Assembly (NCBI GenBank): GCA_020650975.1
Contig: JAIPMN010014639.1
Span: 1 to 20,599 of the forward strand
Origin: Apostichopus californicus
Lineage: Eukaryota > Echinodermata > Holothuroidea > Aspidochirotida > Stichopodidae
Reading direction: 5' to 3'
Length of the DNA: 20,599 nt
In this document: one piece after another, positions 16,723-20,599 of the stretch
Position numbering within the stretch: position 1 is the first letter of the stretch
How the letters are laid out: every line of letters starts with the position of its first letter
The notes under the pieces: generated by a model
Database searches by the model: none
What the model saw: only the letters and a program-made list of their open reading frames with translations
What the model was told of the DNA's origin: nothing
Program-made: the position numbers and the translations under genes

Positions 16723-17653
16723 AAAGCCAATCTGCAGCCTGCATAAAGGGTCAGGTCTACCAAACCTCTATTTCCAGAAATAATTGTGATGAAACCTGTT
16801 TTTATTTGGAAACTATAACACTATATAACTTATTCTAAATGAAATCATCAGATTTCAATCATGTGTGCTTAATCTCTTTAATCTGTCAAACTGCAGGGCT
16901 TATTGTGTACGGTAGTATGTACAAATTCCATTCAGATGCAAAACCTCGCCTACGAAAAGTTCATCTATCATCTGGGCTACAGATCTCGAGTAGAACATGA
17001 AACTTATATGAGTTTAGCCTTATAGCACATGTTAAACTAGTTTACTGTACATTATTGCAAGCATTAATTATCAGTTTTAAATTGAGAGCTATTACACTAT
17101 GACAAATCAACACTGAAACTACCTTAAGAATCAACCGTGAAAATATCAAGACATGTGAAATATAATAATATAGTATAATTCCAAGAAAGTTTTTTTACTT
17201 CAAACCAATAAGTGTGAAAATGATATCAAACCAAAAAGTGAATACATCTCTAAAGTCATGGGGTACTTTATATTATTTTCCATAGTTGAGTAGAAAATGC
17301 TAATTTTTCTAAGATTTGTTGCTTTTGTCCAAGAAGTGGTCAGACGGTACATAATCAGTAGTTAACGTCAGCAGGTAATGAAACTAATAGCGAATAAGGA
17401 CAGCACAATTCTTCCATGCAATGAAGGTTAAAGACTTGGGTACTGCTGCTACGAAAGGGTGCTAAGCCTGCGCAACGTAAGGCTTGTTTAGAAAAGCAAC
17501 AGTTAATCAATCTCCTGTGTATTGACTTTGATCCAACAATGATAGTTTCAGTTCAATCTTACCTATTGGCAATAGAAATTGTGTTGCAAAAGTATGAGGT
17601 TGCTATAAAGTTGAATATAGCAGGGTTTAGCCTTAGTAGGTTAGTGGGTAGGG
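16723..17653. other. Intron between exons 2 and 3, unique part
   Basis: AT-rich; nothing recognised before the truncated MITE. Confidence 0.7.
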
Positions 17654-17761
17654 TTAAAGGGTGTGAAGACTCGCGCACAAAGAAACATCTCATGCCGGTA
17701 ATCTGACCTAGTTTCGAATGAGGTGTAACAGAAGTGTTAGACACCACCATCGATCCCAGAA
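17654..17761. mobile_element. Truncated second copy of the TTAA-flanked MITE
   Basis: 108 bp aligned without gaps to 5493-5600, with 5 mismatches (about 95% identity). The left TTAA and left terminal repeat are present (17654 onward). The right two thirds, including the right terminal repeat, are absent; similarity stops 28 nt from the exon 2 donor. Confidence 0.92.
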
Positions 17762-17789
17762 AATACACACTCATCTGCTCCTGTCTCAC

Positions 17790-17924
17790 CATTACAGTTT
17801 TCACCGGTCCAGCCATCTTCACACCCAGGAGGGGAACATATCCCCATTTTACTGTCACATGATGATCCTGCTGCACAGTGACATGTCTGCTTGCAGTCAG
17901 CTCCAAAAGTTCCTCTTAGACATG
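17790..17924 (-). CDS. Exon 2: Tie/MEGF (laminin-like) EGF module
   Basis: Phase 1-1, 135 nt, 45 residues. The acceptor is TTATTCAG at 17925-17926 and the donor G|GTGAGA at 17788-17789. The residues run CLRGTFGADCKQTCHC, then a GSSCD stretch and GCEDGWTGENC. The spacing FGADCKQTCHCxxGxxCD...GCxxGWxGxxC is typical of EGF modules in Tie receptors, SREC and MEGF proteins. Together with exon 1 it forms a continuous chain without linker. Downstream, the intron holds a truncated MITE whose right edge is only about 28 nt from this donor. Confidence 0.88.
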
Positions 17925-20063
17925 CTGAATAACAAAACAAATGGGTATAATTCATTATATGAATTGATGAATAATGGAATATCACAAATAATTTGAGACT
18001 GTTTACATTTGTCAGTTCACTTGAGTTGTTCTGTGTGGTTGAAGGCTTGTGAGAACCAGGCTGCTTGGATGAAAACTACTGTGCAGTTTTATATTACTGT
18101 ACTAAACTGTGCTAGCTAGTTCATACTTAGAGAACTAGCTAACTGTTTTTTTTTTTAATAACTGCATATTTGTAATTGTAATTTTCCACCCAAACTTTTC
18201 ATCCCTAACCAGTTCACCCTTGATGGTCATGGGGTTTTTAAAAGGTTAAAAAGACTATATTGATTGCTTGGTTCATTATATTGGTAGCTAATTAGTAGTC
18301 AATACAGTAGTCTAAAAGTGCATTTTTCATATTAAATATGAGTTGATGTTAATTATGTACTGTAGCAGTGTTACTGATTTGACAAATTAGCAAAACACCT
18401 CATCAAGAAAATTGATCTGGAATTAAGGACCTTAGCGTAAGTTTATATAATTTTAGGGTTCAATGTTTAAGTGCAGGTTGACGGTAATGACAGATGGTTA
18501 CACAGAATATGGGATTCTAGCCATGTGCAGTACAAATGGGTGCGTAGTACATGTGCTACAAAAACTGAGCCACGGAAAATTGTTTAATAAAATGAGCAGT
18601 ATTTTACTCATAAATTCACAGTCTGCCTGGAGAAATTGACCATTATAGGTTGAATGTAAATTTCAATACATCAATTTGATGACATGATGGGGTTAAGCAA
18701 GTTCCTTGTTTTCATGTGACACTGATAATTTTTAAACTGCTATACTAGGTCTAGTTAGTTAAGGCCACTATATAATGTTAGGGCTCATTACCATAATCAT
18801 TTTAGAACCTTTAATAGTTCGCATCCTCTTATTCTTAAACATAACTTTCAATTAACTGTAGCTAAGGCCTGGGCTTGATCTACATTTTCTATTTTATTTT
18901 CAGGATCCAGTATCCTCACAGTACGCCTGCTGCATATAATCAGCAAACAAAGTTAGTTTTCGCCTGCTACTGTGTTAGGGCATGGAAGTATAAACCTCGC
19001 AAGGTTATAGTATACGTTCATGGTTAGGGCCTACTTATTTGTATTAGAATAACATGTAAGTTAGTCGTTAGTGTAGGCAAACGTTCGGCAGGCTACAATA
19101 CTACTATTAGTGTACTCAATCGGCCTAAAAGTTAGGCCTGTTATTCTAGCCCAACCTCGGCTATGAAGTGTGAATGAGGCCCGCAGCGTATTCTCATTAC
19201 AATTACACTAAGGTACCTCTGCAACACGCATGACTGTGTCATGATTGCTCGCAAAGGACAGACTTGATGCTAAATGAAGAGCAGTTTCTTTATCGATAAT
19301 ATTTTATCGCTCAGTTATTTCCCACAAACGAAGAAGCATATCCATACTGACAGGATCTAAGAAAACACGGCAATCAACAGCTGAGGGGCTTGCAATAACG
19401 TCGGTAGCTTCGATCAAACGACTGGATGTTTAGGTTAACAGGTGGAACATTGCAGACACAAGTGCCTGGATAACTTTACTAGTATTTAGGTGCTGTTACA
19501 ATGACATTTATTGACCTCAGTCTAAAATTTAGGTGACATTACAAAGCAGCACAATACCAAATGAAAATAATTTGTACAGTTCAATGTTTTTGCTCACAGC
19601 AAGGAGAATTGTTAGCACGAATATGAAATACTGAGCGAATTAATCCATAACCACACTAAATTTTAACTGAGGCAATGGGATGGTGGGAGGGACCGGTGGG
19701 CTTTGTTGCTAGGACTTTTTCGGAGCTGGAAAAGTAATTCATGCGCTGTTGGTACTGACCTCGTACTAATGACATTTAGTAAAGTGACTGCATAAAACTG
19801 CACGACCTTACCAGGAATATTTAATGACATAACCACGGCTGTAACGGCATTTTCATCTCAATTACCATGCCATACATGTAGTGTAACACCATTCATAGCT
19901 TTTCTTCAAGCTTAACAAACTATAAATTTTGCAATAAAGTAATATACAGAAGCGAACTTTCACCTACAATAATGCAAATTAAACTTGACACTACAAAACA
20001 CCACCAACCAGTGAAAGTGCAACGACTGATGCAACATTTTAGCAGCGCACAACACGTTCTTAC
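17925..20063. other. Large intron between exons 1 and 2
   Basis: About 2.1 kb, mostly AT-rich unique sequence. Contents are a small hairpin-forming inverted repeat at 18111-18143 (GCTAGCTAGTTC against GAACTAGCTAAC, 9-nt loop) and a weak coding-like relic at 19217-19421. No missing EGF exon could be found by eye. Confidence 0.65.
19217..19421 (-). pseudogene. Possible coding relic with an ankyrin-like motif
   Basis: Minus-strand frame of 68 codons broken by a single TAA, bounded by a possible acceptor (ACATCCAG) and donor (GAG|GTACCT). The translation has ordinary protein composition (for example VSMDMLLRLWEIT) and, after the stop, IDKETALHLAS, the hallmark TALHLA of ankyrin repeats. The flanking phases (2 in, 0 out) do not fit the phase-1 introns of the host gene, so it is not one of its exons. 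It may be a retrocopy fragment or chance. Confidence 0.25.
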
Positions 20064-20228
20064 CTAAGTGACAAAATATCCCCCTGATACCAGGGGCGCA
20101 TGAACAGCCATATGGATCCTGCAGGCAGAAGAGTTCACCTCTACAGTCAGTCTCGAACCCAAGAGTGGTCATTGCGGGATCCGAACAGCTATATTGGCCG
20201 TCTTTGCCAAAGTTGTCGGCCGTATGCA
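20064..20228 (-). CDS. Exon 1 in window: EGF-like module with long Cys-poor insert
   Basis: Phase 1-1 exon, 165 nt. The acceptor follows a T-rich stretch ending ...CCATGTAG at 20229-20230; the donor is G|GTAAGA at 20062-20063. It encodes a short segment with cysteines at YSC, TDC, LFC, GCSC and IFC; the motif DPYGCSCAPG is the clearest EGF-like part. This C-terminal half resembles the small EGF units in receptors of the Tie type and in invertebrate multi-EGF proteins, where such a unit runs directly into the kind of module encoded by the next exon. The joined codon to exon 2 is G|CA (Ala). The exact family is uncertain; that it is a real exon is well supported by phase, splice sites and the following module. 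Confidence 0.78.
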
Positions 20229-20455
20229 CTACATGGATAAAGAAAATAACACTCATAGAAGGATGTCGATAAAACAAATCTATTTCGACTAACTGCAATA
20301 TAACAGGGTCAAAATTAATAAGGTTTCTTTACTGAGGAGGCTAAGATGGTGTAAAGTCAACAACAGTCATGCGGTTTGTAATTGTACCGAGACATTCGGC
20401 GATACAGACACTGGGGCAGGTAAGGGCCCCGCCCATGCGGCTCGGTGATTCGGAC
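20229..20455. other. Intron upstream of exon 1
   Basis: No further exon recognised; the frame open upstream of 20228 shows no domain. Confidence 0.6.
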
Positions 20456-20599
20456 CAGGGGCGTAGCGAAGGGGTTTTTGTTGGGGGGTATGGAGAATTT
20501 GATTTGCCGACGGATCTGGAAGTGGTGACTGAAATGGGGGAGGGGTCTAAGGGGAGGGGTGTCCCCCTTTTTTTAGTTTTGAAACGTCCTTAGATGCAA
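20456..20599. mobile_element. Probable left end of an hAT-like repeat, running off the window
   Basis: It starts CAGGGGCGTAGCGAAGGGG, followed by GTTGGGGGG and further G-rich sequence. This opening is typical of hAT-type terminal repeats found in many invertebrate genomes. The other end and target duplication are outside the window, so the call rests on the terminal motif alone. Confidence 0.5.

Larger units (their letters stand above)
1053..20228 (-). other. Partial gene: secreted EGF/Kazal/VWD-C8-TIL modular protein, 17 internal exons
   Basis: Seventeen minus-strand exons with GT/AG boundaries join into one uninterrupted frame (2847 nt, divisible by three, entering and leaving in phase 1). 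Module order is long-insert EGF, Tie/MEGF-like EGF, EGF, EGF, EGF, Kazal, Kazal, EGF, VWD, C8, TIL, VWC-like plus EGF, VWD, start of C8. The EGF and Kazal exons are symmetric 1-1, the classic shuffling phase. VWD-C8-TIL is the repeated cassette of gel-forming mucins, von Willebrand factor, zonadhesin, FCGBP, SCO-spondin and echinoderm adhesive proteins; in those families it supports disulphide-linked multimers outside the cell. The combination of Kazal and EGF modules upstream of VWD is not one I can match to a named gene, so no symbol is given. The first and last exons lie outside the window. Confidence 0.88.

Overview
The window looks like a piece of nuclear genome from a marine invertebrate deuterostome. 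An echinoderm, perhaps a sea cucumber, is my best guess; this rests on overall flavour and is not proven. The evidence is an AT-rich background with short exons (105-332 nt) separated by 0.4-2 kb introns, canonical GT/AG splice sites, and a mix of SINE, LINE, hAT-like and other inverted-repeat elements. No prokaryotic gene, tRNA, rRNA or CRISPR array was seen.

One gene fills the window on the minus strand. I reconstruct 17 consecutive internal exons from 20228 down to 1053. They total 2847 nt and hold a single open frame across every junction. Both ends of the gene lie outside the window, so there is no start codon, signal peptide, promoter or stop. In protein order the modules are: an EGF-like module with a long insert, a Tie/MEGF-type EGF, three EGFs, two Kazal domains, one EGF, then a mucin/von Willebrand-type cassette (VWD, C8, TIL, VWC-like plus nidogen-like EGF), then a second VWD and the start of a second C8. 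The shuffled modules are all on phase 1-1 exons. The two VWD-C8 cassettes share intron phases, and their third exons are both exactly 145 nt. The product should be a large secreted, disulphide-rich matrix, mucus or adhesive type protein. Individual EGFs carry Notch-type O-glucose and O-fucose consensus sites, and the Kazal domains could inhibit proteases.

The most striking feature is at the left edge. Positions 1-1078 are a 42-bp minisatellite (25 full units plus a 26-nt partial one) whose unit is the junction of the last exon seen here: 26 nt of exon end plus 16 nt of intron start. The intron therefore begins with an array of about 25 near-copies of its own 5' splice site. Each copy is followed by an in-frame TAG if it is read through.

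Other introns hold an hAT-type MITE with a perfect 8-bp target duplication (2360-2856), a GACA/GATA microsatellite ending 10 nt from a splice donor (4190-4508), and a TTAA-flanked MITE (5493-5864) with a truncated 95%-identical second copy (17654-17761). They also hold a tRNA-type SINE (about 6010-6297), a G-rich minisatellite (7114-7253), another inverted-repeat element with telomere-like repeats (8085-8337) and the 3' end of a CR1/L2-like LINE (about 8733-9180). Duplicated intron blocks and a decayed EGF exon (14336-14414) show that this gene has grown and lost modules by local duplication.
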